Positions 1 to 10,351 of a stretch of 50,055 nt of DNA are shown here, in pieces; position 1 is the stretch's first letter, and each line of letters begins with the position of its first letter. Below the pieces are notes generated by a model. That model saw nothing but the letters and a program-made list of their open reading frames with translations, did no database searches and had not been told where the DNA came from. The position numbers and the translations under genes are program-made. The DNA comes from Chromera velia (lineage: Eukaryota; Sar; Chromeraceae): NCBI GenBank assembly GCA_018398765.1, contig JAHBMJ010000246.1, forward strand, positions 1-50,055, given 5' to 3'.

Positions 1-516
1 AGCTAAAAGCCACTAAGCATGCAAAAGAATTTATGGATGTAAAGAAAAGGTTGAATAAAGAAATGTTGAGGAGAAACAAATTTTTTTAATAGGCTGAGGA
101 ACCCATTGAAGAAAAAGTTGGGGAAACGAAAAGGAAGACCACAACGCTCATCCATAGATAGGCAGAGTTGACCACGCGAACACACGGAGAATGAAAGGTA
201 TTAATTTTTGTCCACCGTGGAGTAGTATAAGCTAGGCGCGGCGGCCTAGTTCGAGGGGCTTGCGCTTGCAACAGATTGGCCATAACAGACGGACAGGACC
301 TATGCCTAGGCAAGATGTATACTGGCCCGACAAAGGACCAGAGAGACACTAAAGAAGAATGCATATATATACCAAACAATCCCCTGAGCCCACGCATGCA
401 GCTGTTGTCCTTTTTGGAGTTTTCCTTTAGTGTGTGCACGCTTGATAACTTAGATTGTAATGAATCTGCGCAGAGCGTCACAATCTTTCTGGTGCCTGCT
501 TGTCGGTCCATCAACG

Positions 517-557
<41 letters not shown>

Positions 558-724
558 AAGAGAGAAAGAGAGAGAGACTGTATGACATGTGGACGTTTTT
601 TTTTCAAGATCTCATCCCGCACAATGTTTTGTGATTCGGACTGTATGAATACATCAGGACACCCCGCGGTCATTGTGTGCGTCTAGCTGTTGTTTGTATC
701 TCTGCCTGCCCCTGCATGCATGCA
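1..724. other. Upstream flank, no gene recognised
   Basis: No exon could be supported here. The stretch holds a GA-rich microsatellite at about 519-575 and the first copy of a 71-bp repeat. The nucleophile-elbow exon of the hydrolase that ends at 3269 was looked for here and not found, so the 5' part of that gene may lie outside the window. Confidence 0.4.
409..479 (+). repeat. 71-bp dispersed repeat, copy 1
   Basis: Nearly identical to 1460-1530; the few differences include a T-run length change, A/G in the CTTT(A/G)GTG part and T/C in GA(T/C)AAC. The repeat ends in CTGCGCAGAGCGTC. In copy 2 that end coincides with the 3' splice site of a hydrolase exon, so the repeat looks like a duplicated intron end. 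Copy 1 is not followed by recognisable coding sequence. Confidence 0.8.
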
Positions 725-725
725 G

Positions 726-1354
726 GAAACTCTGATCCAGCAAAGAGACCGAATGCACCCGCTCCCAGGAGACCTGGAGAGGGGCGGGGGGGCTGCCTTT
801 CATCCCCTCCCCTCCTCTCCCCCGTCTCCTCAACCGAGGTCACCCCAAGGAGGGTCTCTCACGGGGGGAGCTGCAGGGAGAATCTCTGCGGCAGCACCGC
901 GTCGCTCCTCCTATGCAGCAGCACCTGTGTCCGCTCAGGAGAGGGGGGGGAAGCTGAGGATCTCAGAGGGCGGGCGGACACGCAGTATCGCTCGTCGGCC
1001 TTCTCGGAGTGCTTGGAGATTTGTGCGCAGATCCAGGTCGAGAGTTGACGTGGCCCCCGCCCCGCATTCCGTCACCACCCAGTCCGCAGTTCAACTAGGG
1101 CGGGCCGACGCCACAGATACCGCCGCGCCCCGAGAGGAGGGGGGAGAGACGGGCCGTGAAAAGGGGGCGGGTGATAGAGCTGCGGGTCCGGGTCTGTCGC
1201 CTGGTGGAGGGGGGCAGGGTGAGGAAGAAGAAGAAGAGGGGGGTGAGTCGGAAAGTCAATCAGAAGGGTCGGTGGTGGAGGCGCTGACGAGGCCATCCAG
1301 GCAAGCGGTGTCACCCCCCGAGGGCCCACAACCTGATCCGAACTCAACGACGAA
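726..1354 (+). CDS. Possible low-complexity exon (Arg/Gly/Pro/Glu-rich)
   Basis: An open frame follows a good 3' splice site ending TGCATGCAG at 725 and stays open for about 210 codons. Composition is strongly biased: Pro/Ser-rich first, then Arg-rich (RSRSR-type), then Gly/Glu-rich with an acidic run. A possible donor lies near 1355. Its phase does not join the hydrolase exon at 1525, so it may belong to another transcript or to a missed intermediate exon. No family was recognised, and GC-rich sequence keeps frames open by chance, so confidence is low. Confidence 0.3.
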
Positions 1355-1459
1355 GTATATCAAGTTTGGCAATGTCAGTTTGTTGGGTTGTTTGATATTG
1401 TAGTCCTACTCGTTCATGCATGGACTTTTGAGTTTGGTACTATGGGTTTCGTCTGTTAT

Positions 1460-1530
1460 CCCTTTTGGAGTTTTCCTTTGGTGTGTGCACGCTTGACAAC
1501 TTAGATTGTAATGAATCTGCGCAGAGCGTC
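1460..1530 (+). repeat. 71-bp dispersed repeat, copy 2 (spans a 3' splice site)
   Basis: Second copy of the repeat at 409-479. Here the AG of CTGCGCAG at 1523-1524 is the likely acceptor of the hydrolase exon that starts at 1525, so the repeat contains an intron end plus six exon bases. Confidence 0.8.
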
Positions 1531-3269
1531 TCTCCGACATCGTGCGGGCCGTTTTGGCCTCGAGCCTTGGTCGGGCCCTGAGCGAGCCTTGGTCGGGCCC
1601 TGAGCACTCGCATGATCCGTAATGAAATTGGGGACTTCATGCTGAAGAAAAGTTTCACGTCCCGAAAGGCGTTGACGAAAGAAGTCCTTGCGGGGTATCG
1701 ACGGCCCATGCAGGTTGGCAGGCAGGCAGCGGGCTCATTTGATGCCTGTATGTACTGCTGTGAGGGAATGTTTGCCTGGCAATATTGTTTTTGTCTGTCC
1801 ATGCTTCGCGTGAGTGATCGGGAAAGTCAGTGAGGGAGTCGAGTGAGCGCTAGAGTGAATTAGAGAGTGAGAGTGAGACTTGGAGTGAGAGGGTGAGCGA
1901 GTGGACGAACAAGGGTGACTGTAAATCAATGAGTGAGTCATGAGATAGAGAAAGTTTGAGTGGGTAAGTGAATGAATAAATACGCGCGTGCGCGCGCGCG
2001 CGTGTGTGTGTGTGTGTGTGTGTGCAGAGGCCCGATTGGGACGTCGGGATGTTCGAATTTGCCCGGCAGTATTCGCCTCTTGGAGATGGTCTCAATAGAG
2101 TCCAGGTATGTCGGTCGGTCAGTCGTTGGATTTTGCTCTGTTACGTGTTTTCGTTCTCTTTCTATATATATACATATATCTATATATATACATATATACA
2201 AACGTATATGTATATACAGATACATACGTATACATATATACATATATGTTTGTCACCTTTTGTCCTGTTTTTATTTGTTTAGCTCGTGTGTTCTGTCTCT
2301 TTCTCTGTTGATTGTACCCTCTTTTTTGCTGTAATCTCTTTCTGTTCCAGTCTGGTTCGTTTCTGTTCTCTCAGAATGAGTGCGTTGATGCTGACTTTTC
2401 TCTCGTGCTGCTCCCGGGTCGCATCTCAGGCGGCAGGAAAGTCGATCGCGAATGAATGTCTGCAAGAGCGGAGGTGCAGGTCAATACGTACGTGTGCATT
2501 TGAAGGGAATGGAGGGGGCGTATCAATGTACTGTCCGACTGAAGGCCTTTTGGGGACTTGTCGATCTTCTGTGTGGGGGTGTGTGCGCCCATCTTTCTTT
2601 TTTATTTGACTTTTTTTTTTCAGGCCCGCACGCTTGTCGTGATTGGAGGGGACGACAAAATGATCTCCCCTCACGATAAGAACAGTCTCTCCAGAAGCCT
2701 CATCACCACAAACGTCAGTGAGTCAGTCAGTCAGCCGGTTAGTCAGTCAGTGAGTATCGCCTGATAGACTGAAGAAGCACAGGTGCCCGCTACCTCCACT
2801 GGCATTTCATTCAAAAGGCCAAACGGTTTCAATGGGTCCTTACAGTGGGTTATTTCGATCATCCACATTTTGTCGAGAGAAAGTGCGGGGTGTGTTTATG
2901 CAGTCACATGCAGAGGTCGTTGAAGAAAGGCAGCAAAAGGGGAGGCCCAACGTGCAATCGCACGCACACACAGATACAGAGGGGGGATGGGGCAAAGAAA
3001 TACAGGCAGCACTCACTGATGGACTCAATGCGAAAGAATGAGTAACATGAATATGCACGCAGCTCTGCTTCGTATATATGTGTGTCAGTATGTATGCATG
3101 CATCCGTTCACGCATGCGAATACCCAGACGCAAAAGTTTATGCCTTGGATCTACATGCATGCAGCTCCAGTTTATGAGGATCGTGATCCCCAAGTGTGGC
3201 CACCTACCTCAAGAGGAGCGTCCGGATGAGTTTGTCTCTGCTGTGGACTCCTCTCTCTTCCTTCTTTGA
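1525..3269 (+). CDS. Alpha/beta-hydrolase fold protein, C-terminal exons
   Basis: Four exons: about 1525-1713, 2028-2105, 2624-2713 and 3165-3269 (TGA). The last three join in phase 0 with clean GT..AG borders. The product shows the cap-to-core half of an alpha/beta-hydrolase: a GYRRPMQ segment, then W..GMFEFARQ, then a core strand with the acidic catalytic residue (LVVIGGDDKMISP), and in the last exon the catalytic His in KCGHLPQEERPDEF. The Ser nucleophile elbow (GxSxG) would lie in exons further 5' and was not found. A 22-bp tandem duplication at 1562-1605 throws the first listed exon out of frame; with one unit the frame runs from the acceptor into the exon. Substrate cannot be told. The family is clear from the D and H motifs with their normal spacing. 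Confidence 0.75.
1562..1605 (+). repeat. 22-bp tandem duplication inside a hydrolase exon
   Basis: Two exact 22-bp units (1562-1583, 1584-1605) beginning GAGCCTTGGTCGG. Because 22 is not a multiple of three, the upstream exon frame meets a TGA at 1579-1581 when read back from the downstream frame. One unit alone would give an uninterrupted frame. Confidence 0.85.
1983..2250. repeat. Intronic microsatellites: (CG/TG)n and (TA)n
   Basis: A CGCG/TGTG run at about 1983-2024 directly precedes the acceptor of the hydrolase exon at 2028. A TATA/CATA run at about 2161-2250 lies in the next intron. Short ORFs across them are by-products of the repeats. Confidence 0.85.
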
Positions 3270-3579
3270 ATAGGAAGACGACCTTGCATATGAGGGGAGG
3301 CCTAGGGCTCAGACTTCCTTCTCTAGAAGGGGGACACTGGCAGAGAGGGGGCCGGGAGGTGAGGAGAGTGTACATGCCGGTGCTGCACGGGCAGGGGGGC
3401 CGGCTGTAATGAGAACAAACAGCGGAGACGACGTGGCACCAATACGAGATGTTGAACGATAGCTTAGTTATAAAGGGTGACAGCTGATAAAACAGCCGTT
3501 AACATGATTTTAGCATAAAATATTTGATATGTTATATTCCAGCGATGATTTCGCCTAGCATTCCGCAGTGATATACATG
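3270..3579. other. Intergenic, nothing recognised
   Basis: Sequence between the hydrolase stop and the LTR-type element. No exon, RNA gene or repeat could be supported. Confidence 0.5.
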
Positions 3580-3584
3580 TTGTC

Positions 3585-3935
3585 TATAAGGGGCGTACTA
3601 TAAGGGCTCATAACTTGCACTGCCTTCTAGAACTAAAGACAATCCTTACGATAACGTTCAGAGAGCTCTCATGCACTGTTGGAGGGAGAAGTCCATCGGT
3701 AAGTCTGACAGTCTAACCTCATACGATGACTCTTTGAATCAGGCCCACTCTTATACTTCATCTCTTGATTGCATCACTGTGCATGTATGCTCGTCTATCG
3801 ATCAGTCAGTCTACGTGCGCGCCCGCGAGCCATTCCGTTCTCACGCAGGCCGAGGCCGCTGAGCTAAGCGATACCAATTCTAGTTAAGTCACCTTAAGTG
3901 CCCCATAAGCCTAGACTCCTGGCAATCACCTCACA
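3585..3935 (-). repeat. LTR of the non-coding element (3' LTR in minus orientation)
   Basis: 351-bp direct repeat of 6699-7045. It begins TATAAGGGGC and ends CACCTCACA on the plus strand. Confidence 0.8.
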
Positions 3936-6698
3936 CATGCCCGCCCACCAGACTAACGTCCACGCTTGGTTCAAATGCAAGCATACACCTCACACATGTT
4001 CACTCACAGGGCGGGTGGTTAGGAAAATGTACACAACAAACAATTTCAGACACTCTGACTCATAACTCTTACCTGAGAGTCTCCTTGTGTAGTCTCTGAA
4101 ATACGCATACGCGAGATCAAAGATTAATTGATTAAGTGTTCGCATGCAATGTATCACGAACTTCAAGTCTAAGCATTCATACGTGTAACTTGTCTCAGGG
4201 GATTCATGTGATTTCTGGCTAGACCAATACGATTGGATGCACTCTGTTTCTCTCCCTCTTGTTCCAGATTCTTCCCATCAAGGGTCACTGGATGAATGCA
4301 TTAGGTGCATTGTCTATGCGATCGAAGAATAAGACTTGAGTCATCCTGGTTCTATGGATCGCGATCTTTCCCTTCCTGTGAATAGATACCGAGTAGGTAT
4401 CACACCATGCAGCCTGTCATAAATCTAGAAGGCACACACAATGCGGCCACTACTGTATACACCCTGGGCACTCCCCCCACACAGCGTACACACACTCGGT
4501 GAGAGTATAAAGAAGCTCAACTCTGCATACTCAGAAGACTTAAGACTTTGAAACTCCGTAGCCGACTACCTGCTGACTGAGCAAGGCAATCAACTCAGAG
4601 GTTAACAAGAACACACTTTCCAGCCAGACCGAAAGCAGAGAGCAATTCAAAGCACACACATTCAGAATAAAAGTAAACTGGGGTGCTGCACTGGCTTGCA
4701 TATGGATATCATTTGCAGGGTTTGACTCCCTAACACGAATGACTGAAGCGCCTTCTGCCCGCCGGCTTACAACACACACAACGTGCGCTGTACGCTCACC
4801 CCCAATGCTCCTCACAGCGGCTTCCTGCGATGTGTCAAAACTATCTGAATGACCCTGGTGTTTTCGGCCATCCTGTGATCACCTCTTCCTTCTCTGCTTC
4901 ATACAGCGACCACCTGTCTCTATATAGAGACAGCCCAACCTCACTGCAGAATTTGTACCCCAAACTGCATACCAGATTCAAAAACATGAACACTCGGGCG
5001 ACTCCCTTGATTGAAATCGAGGCGACTCAACCAGAGCACAAGTCGACGCGACCGAAATGTACTACACGCATGCTACTTCACTTGATGTGCAGTCTTCTTC
5101 TGCAGCAAGTGCATGAATACATCCGATCTCACTCGGGCTTCGACCGTCTTGCTCGGGCTTCAACCGTCTCGCTACATCAAGACACCCCATGCTTCGATCA
5201 CAGTTTTTCATTCAGATAGCTCGATCGATTCTTCTCTGACATGTGCCTCTTTTATTAGAATGTTTAGTATCTAGGTTTAGCATGCTCTCTTCTCTTCTCA
5301 GGAATTAAAGAAAAACTAAAATCCATAGATTGACACACCTAACTTCCTGGCACTAAACCAAGCTCTCCGTCTGATGTGAATGGTAATCGCCCGCTGCAAT
5401 TCGAAGACATGCAGCTTACCGCAGCTTGCCCAACTGCGGAGGCAAAGAACTGCACACTCTCTTAAGCAGTCTGACCCAACAGCCAAACACAGTGCATGCC
5501 ACTCTCGAAAACTCTTTAACCAAACATTGGAGATCCGATGTGCCAACCTTCCACCCTTCTTTTCCCTTCTCTCCGTCTCCTTGTTTTTCAGGGTGTCTGT
5601 TTCTCTTTGCTTTGAGTCTCGGAAGTCCATCTCCCCTTCGATCTTTCTTTTTTCTGTATTATCCTCCCACACCCAAACGAATAGAGGGAAAGGTCAGAGA
5701 ACAGATGAAAATAAAACACATTCACCCTCACGACATCACCTTGCCTCCTGTCTCTCTCCCCTTCTTTCAATTTTGCTTTTATTTTCTTTTCTCCCCAACT
5801 ATCTTCAACCCCCATTCATCTTTCATAAATAGAAAAAGAAAACAATCAGAGAGATTCAGAGAGACACACAAATGAGAGACGATAGACAAATGTACCGGCC
5901 ACCACCAACCATCATCATGAGTCTCACCCCATACACACCACCTCCATCTCCCCTCCAAACAAATTCCTCCAAACACAATAGAAACAGAAAAGTTCCAACA
6001 AGCTTCCAAGCCTCCAAGAATCCATCTACGATAATAGCTCCTGTGTCGTGTGCTTCCGTATGATGCAACCGCCATGCTCCCATGGCACTTCTGCGCAGTT
6101 AGAACTTCAAGGCGGCTTGAGACTCCCAGTGATGTCCAATAAATCAGACTGAGCACGAAAGAACCTTCTTCTCAACCAAAAGGTCGCTGCACCTTGATAA
6201 AGCTCCTCTGTTTTAATGTGTACAAGAAAAACACTCCTGCACAGCGGCCAAGAGATCCTGCTTCTCTCTTTGGGGCACTTTCTCCGTGGGCAACAGCGTC
6301 TCTGCTTGATGACGTTATCAGGGGTCAAAGTCAGTCTCCTCAATCTTTTTCCTCACTTTTTCCTGCTTCAAGCTCCAAGTTCTCCTTCACTCCTTCCAGT
6401 AAGGTTCTATGAATACTGCTCTGCTGCCACAAGCGGTAGAAAGCAGAAATACCTCTCAGACCTCTTCAGCTCCTCATCTTCCCTCGCAACGCCACAAAAT
6501 TCATGATAGAATGAAACAACACAACGGAGCTGAAAACTGTCTGTCAGTGAATCGATCAATCCTATGGCTATCATTGCACAGTGTACTACTCATTTCATTG
6601 AGTGGACAGCCCACGTCTTTACTGAAAGCTCTGATGGATCTCAACAAGCTCCATCACACTGTCTGCCCCTGTGCAACCAAAAGCTCTGCTAAACCACA
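3936..6698. other. Interior of the non-coding LTR element
   Basis: No protease, integrase, reverse transcriptase or Gag motif in any frame. ORFs of up to 150 codons lie on both strands and overlap one another, with no recognisable domain. The stretch 5550-6060 is strongly C/T-biased on the plus strand. Confidence 0.55.
6684..6696 (-). other. Candidate primer-binding site of the non-coding element
   Basis: On the minus strand, two bases after the end of the 6699-7045 repeat, the sequence reads TGGTTTAGCAGAGC. It starts with TGG, as expected for pairing with a tRNA ending in CCA. The priming tRNA was not identified. Confidence 0.45.
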
Positions 6699-7045
6699 TA
6701 TAAGGGGCATACTATAAGGGCTCATAACTTGCACTGCCTTCTAAAACTAAAGACAATCCTTACAATAATGTCTAGAGAGCTCTCACTGTTGGAGGGAGAA
6801 GTCCATCGGTAAGTCTGACAGTCTAACCTCATACGATAACTCTTTGAATCAGGCCTACTCTTATGCTTGATCTATTGATTGCATCACTGCGCATGCATGC
6901 TCGTTTATCGATCAGTCAGTCTACGCGTGCACCCGCGAGCCATTCTGTTCTCATGCAGGCCGAGGCCGCCGAGCTAAGCGATACCAATTCTAGTTAAGTC
7001 ACCTTAAGTGCCCCACAAGCCCAGACTCCTGGCAATCACCTCATA
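6699..7045 (-). repeat. LTR of the non-coding element (5' LTR in minus orientation)
   Basis: 347-bp direct repeat of 3585-3935, followed by the TSD TTGTC at 7046-7050. Confidence 0.8.
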
Positions 7046-7058
7046 TTGTCTAAACTGG

Positions 7059-7170
7059 GGGGGGCGGGGAGGCATGCCCCCCCCGCGCCCTTCGGGCATG
7101 CCCCCTCCAGAAGTTTAATATTCAAATGAGGCTGGGGGGGAGCCTAGGTTTTACTTATGCCCCCCCCGGC
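7059..7170. repeat. G/C homopolymer runs with hairpin potential
   Basis: Runs of G are followed by runs of C around two GGCATGCC palindromes, which could fold back. A run near 7587 contains an N followed by about 14 G, so base calls here are uncertain. Confidence 0.5.
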
Positions 7171-8429
7171 CGAGAGCGCTACCCCCCCTCTGGCTTACAA
7201 CATTGTGTTGTATACACCCGCACGCGTGCGTCGAAGTGATGTCGAAGTGTTGCACGTGAGTTTGGGATGCGTGCATACATGCAGTCAAATTGTTAGTTTG
7301 TCTGACTTTGCAGGCTCTGTCTGTTTTGGAAGTGAATGGGCTTTAATCTGGAAGTACATTGTCACATCGTGGGCCGCTTAAATTGGGATGAATGAATAGG
7401 TGGATAGAACCTGGTCGAGTCATAACTGGATCGGACTCAGAGTCTACAGTGGATGGAGAAATGGATGGACAGACTGAGTATGAAACAATCGCACTCTTTG
7501 TAGACTTCAATGACATATATCTTTGTCCACTTCAATTTTTTACTAGCTGTTTTAAGTTTCATAAGTGGACCCGGGAAGCCTTAATTTNGGGGGGGGGGGG
7601 GGGTCCAGCATTCTTTCCATTTAATTATTAATAAAACAGATAAGGTGACTGTCGTAGCCCTCACTTTTCAATAGTTTGTCGCGGGGTTTCATACAAGCTT
7701 TGGGTTCAGTTAGATTCAGTTTACCCACATCAGACTCACCACTTGTGTTTATCAAGCGCCCCATGCTTTGCTGGCTGAGGAGACGAGAGCTGTGATTTAT
7801 GCGTGGAACGCGCCTCTGATGGGAAGGGGGGTCTGCAATGGATCTGCCAATTGAATCATTGGCGTGATAGCTCGGTTGTGATAAGGGCTGATGGTCCGAG
7901 AGGCATTGACTGCGTGCAGCAGATGCTGAGCAAGATTTGCTGACATACTTGCCGGAGACAGATAGAAGTCAAGCTTGTTTTTCGTTTCGCAGCAGACTGA
8001 GCCGGTCGGGGGAAGTACAAGGAGTCTTTTCTTCCCTTGTGCACCGACAACTGACTTGGCCAACTCCTTTCTTCACGTGCTTGAGAGCTTGGGAGTGACC
8101 TCTGCGTGAAGTTGGATTGACGGAAAGTCAAGAGGAGGAACAAAACAAGGGACAGGGACACGTTTTCCGGAATCGAAATGATCGGTCAGCTGGTGTGCAC
8201 TACAAAACCAGTGGTAGGGTTTGGACGCCTGCACGTTTGCAATGCTGGTGGATTCGTGCTGTGAGCTTTCGAGTGCTGGGAAATTGTGTTTCTTTCTGTT
8301 CATTCCAAATCAATGCAACCGTCACGCTCCAGAAATCTCTACGACTCACTTTTTTGTCTCCTCACCCTCCCTCTTCCTCTCTCGTTCCTCTTTCCGGTAC
8401 AAACGATTTTTCTGCCCGTGTGTTTGCAG
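7171..8429. other. Gap before the PP2A exons; first exon not resolved
   Basis: No exon is certain. The first coding exon of the PP2A scaffold gene should lie here and end in phase 1. A minimal candidate is the ATG at 8178 with a donor after 8184 (ATGATCG followed by GTCAGC), which would give a very short N-terminus, but this is a guess. An N is present at 7587. Confidence 0.3.
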
Positions 8430-9576
8430 ACTCCTCTCTCGGGGCTCTCAAAGCAGAGCTCCGGGTGGAGAATACGGCACAGAGAGTTGAAAATCTCCAA
8501 AGCGTCGCGGCAGCATTGGGCCCTGCAACCACTGTCTCTGACCTGTTGCCGCTGTTGCGAGGTCAGTCAGTGCAGTCGAGATGAGAGGGATCCCGTCTCT
8601 TTTCGTTCGTTCCCTCCGCTTCTCCTCGAAACGCATGCAACAGGTTGGGCAGCACCCAATCCTAAACTGGTTGTGTGGCCGTCCACCAGCGCACTTGTCT
8701 CACCAGCAGATCGATAAGTGGCGCCTTTCCTGATCCGATCCCTTTGGTTTCTGTCCTGTTTCTATGTGTCTTTCACATGTGTTTCGCCCCCCCTCCCTTT
8801 GGCTCTCTCGCAGAGGTTCAAAAGACGACTGAAAAGGAGATTTTGCTTTGTCTCGCGGAGCAGTATGAGGTCCTGACTGATTTCATTGGAGGGGAGGAGA
8901 ACCTGCACATGTTGATCCCGCCTCTCGACAATCTGGTTTCTCGGGAGGAGACGGTGGTCAGGGAGAGGGCAGTACAAAGCATCTGTGCCCTGCTGGAGAA
9001 GTGCAAAACACAGGAAGTGAGGGAGAAGTTGGTCATGCACCACATCTTTCCACTCGTCAAACGACTTTCAAACGGTTGGTCGGCGGTTCAGAAGGATTTT
9101 TGCTCATCCCTAAAGTTCATGGTCGCGGTATGAACTTCTTCCCCCTTGTCACGCAAACGAGGGTTCGAGTTTTCAGGCATTGTCTGCGTGGTCTGACTCC
9201 GAGAGCAGATTTGAAACAAGTGGGGTGGGGATACTTTCTGCCAGCATTGAGGGCTCTTGGCTTCTATGAATGGGCAACTCTTGCCGCCGCACCCTTGCAC
9301 ACTTTCTGGTCGAGTGTCTCTATCCATACGCCTCTCCTACTGTCTCTGTGTGTGTGTCGGTGTAGTTGTGGGTGAAAAAAAGTTAAGGTGGGACAATGAA
9401 TGTGAGAGGAGGCGAAGTTAAAAGAGACAGGGAAAGAAGGAGGTCGAAACAAGAGGTCGACAGGGTTGAAGGAGCTGGGCGACGATGCAGCGACCCGATT
9501 CATATGATCGGTCTCAAGCCAACTGTATTGAAGCACCTCTTCCAGCCCCTTCTTTGTCTGCCGACTTCATTCGTGC

Positions 9577-9614
<38 letters not shown>

Positions 9615-10173
9615 CAACGTGTGTGTGTCTGAAGAGAGAATGCTCATATGTTTGAGACGGTTGGGGGAATATGTGTTTGTGCAGTCGACTGGTTCTCCAG
9701 CAGTGTTGCTGCGAAGGGTCTTGTTGCCCTTTGCTATCGTGACTGTGGGAGTGAAGAGAGGACCGAATTTGCCACGTCAGTTGATTCGACTCGACAGGAA
9801 TGTCTCCTGGGGTTGCACCGACTTTGGATTGTGTGTGTGTACGGTTCTGTATAGGACGCCGCATCAAAGAGCTCCTCAAGCACCTTTTTGCGTCTTTTGA
9901 GAAGGGACCTCATGCATGTGTTATTGTTTGAGAGCAAGCGCTGACCTTTCTCCACAAGTCTCATTGCTTCTCCATTTCGAGGGACACATTCGCCTGCATG
10001 GGGGCCAGTCTGAGAGCGATCATTGATTCTTGTGAGGCAGTCCGGATTTCACAGCACCCCTTTTTATCATGTTTCCGTTTATGTTCGTGTTCGTTGCCCT
10101 TTGCAGTGGCTTGGTCAAACCGCGCGAAGATGAAACGCAGATGGTGCGAATAGCAGCGGTTGACAGCACAAAG
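8430..10173 (+). CDS. PP2A scaffold subunit A (PR65-type HEAT repeats), N-terminal exons
   Basis: Four exons join in phase: 8430-8561, 8814-9074, 9685-9775 and 10107-10173. The product matches the order of the PR65 scaffold from its N-terminus: LGALKAELR.E...R..N, then EKEILLCLAEQ and GGEENLHMLIPPLD, then the hallmark EETVVRERAVQSI, FPLVKRLSN, DWFSSSVAAKGL and ETQMVRIAAVDSTK. In the PP2A holoenzyme this superhelix holds the catalytic C and regulatory B subunits. Roughly the first third of the usual ~590 residues is covered. No later HEAT exon was found before 13.5 kb, so the gene is either truncated or its later exons are too diverged or short to see. The first exon is also unresolved. Confidence 0.8.
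9575..9625. repeat. Intronic (CT)n-(TG)n microsatellite
   Basis: A CT run followed by a TG run inside the PP2A intron between 9074 and 9685. The same CT-then-TG order recurs in several introns of the window. Confidence 0.85.
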
Positions 10174-10351
10174 GTGGGTGGGGTGGGGTTGCTGGCTGTC
10201 CTTTCAGCACAAGACGTATCGGTGGTGAGTGAGGAAGGGGTGTGTGTAAAGGCGTCTGTAGAGGGAAAGGCACACGTTTTCTGCCGCTGAAATGCAATCG
10301 TACGGATGCATGCTGGTGACTCTGTGTTTGTCTGCTGTTCTTTGCACGCCG

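Larger units (their letters stand above)
3585..7045 (-). mobile_element. Complete non-coding LTR-type element (LARD-like)
   Basis: Bounded by direct terminal repeats (3585-3935 and 6699-7045, about 90-95% alike by eye) and flanked by an exact 5-bp TSD, TTGTC, at 3580-3584 and 7046-7050. The minus strand is the likely sense strand. Read that way, the LTR starts TG at the 3935 copy, a TGG-starting primer-binding site (TGGTTTAGCAGAGC) follows the 5' LTR after two bases, and a G-rich tract (GGTGGGCGGGCATG) precedes the other LTR. The 2.76-kb interior has no gag or pol motif, only short ORFs on both strands, so it would need proteins from elsewhere. Termini are TG/TA at one end and TA at the other. 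Confidence 0.75.

Noticed and set aside
2004..2334. Several ORFs rich in Tyr/Ile/Val/Cys
   Set aside because: Produced by TG and TATA repeats in hydrolase introns; they overlap the real exon at 2028-2105 in other frames.
5316..6156. ORFs inside the non-coding LTR element as gag or pol
   Set aside because: No protease, integrase, RT or Gag motif and strong C/T bias; the frames look incidental.
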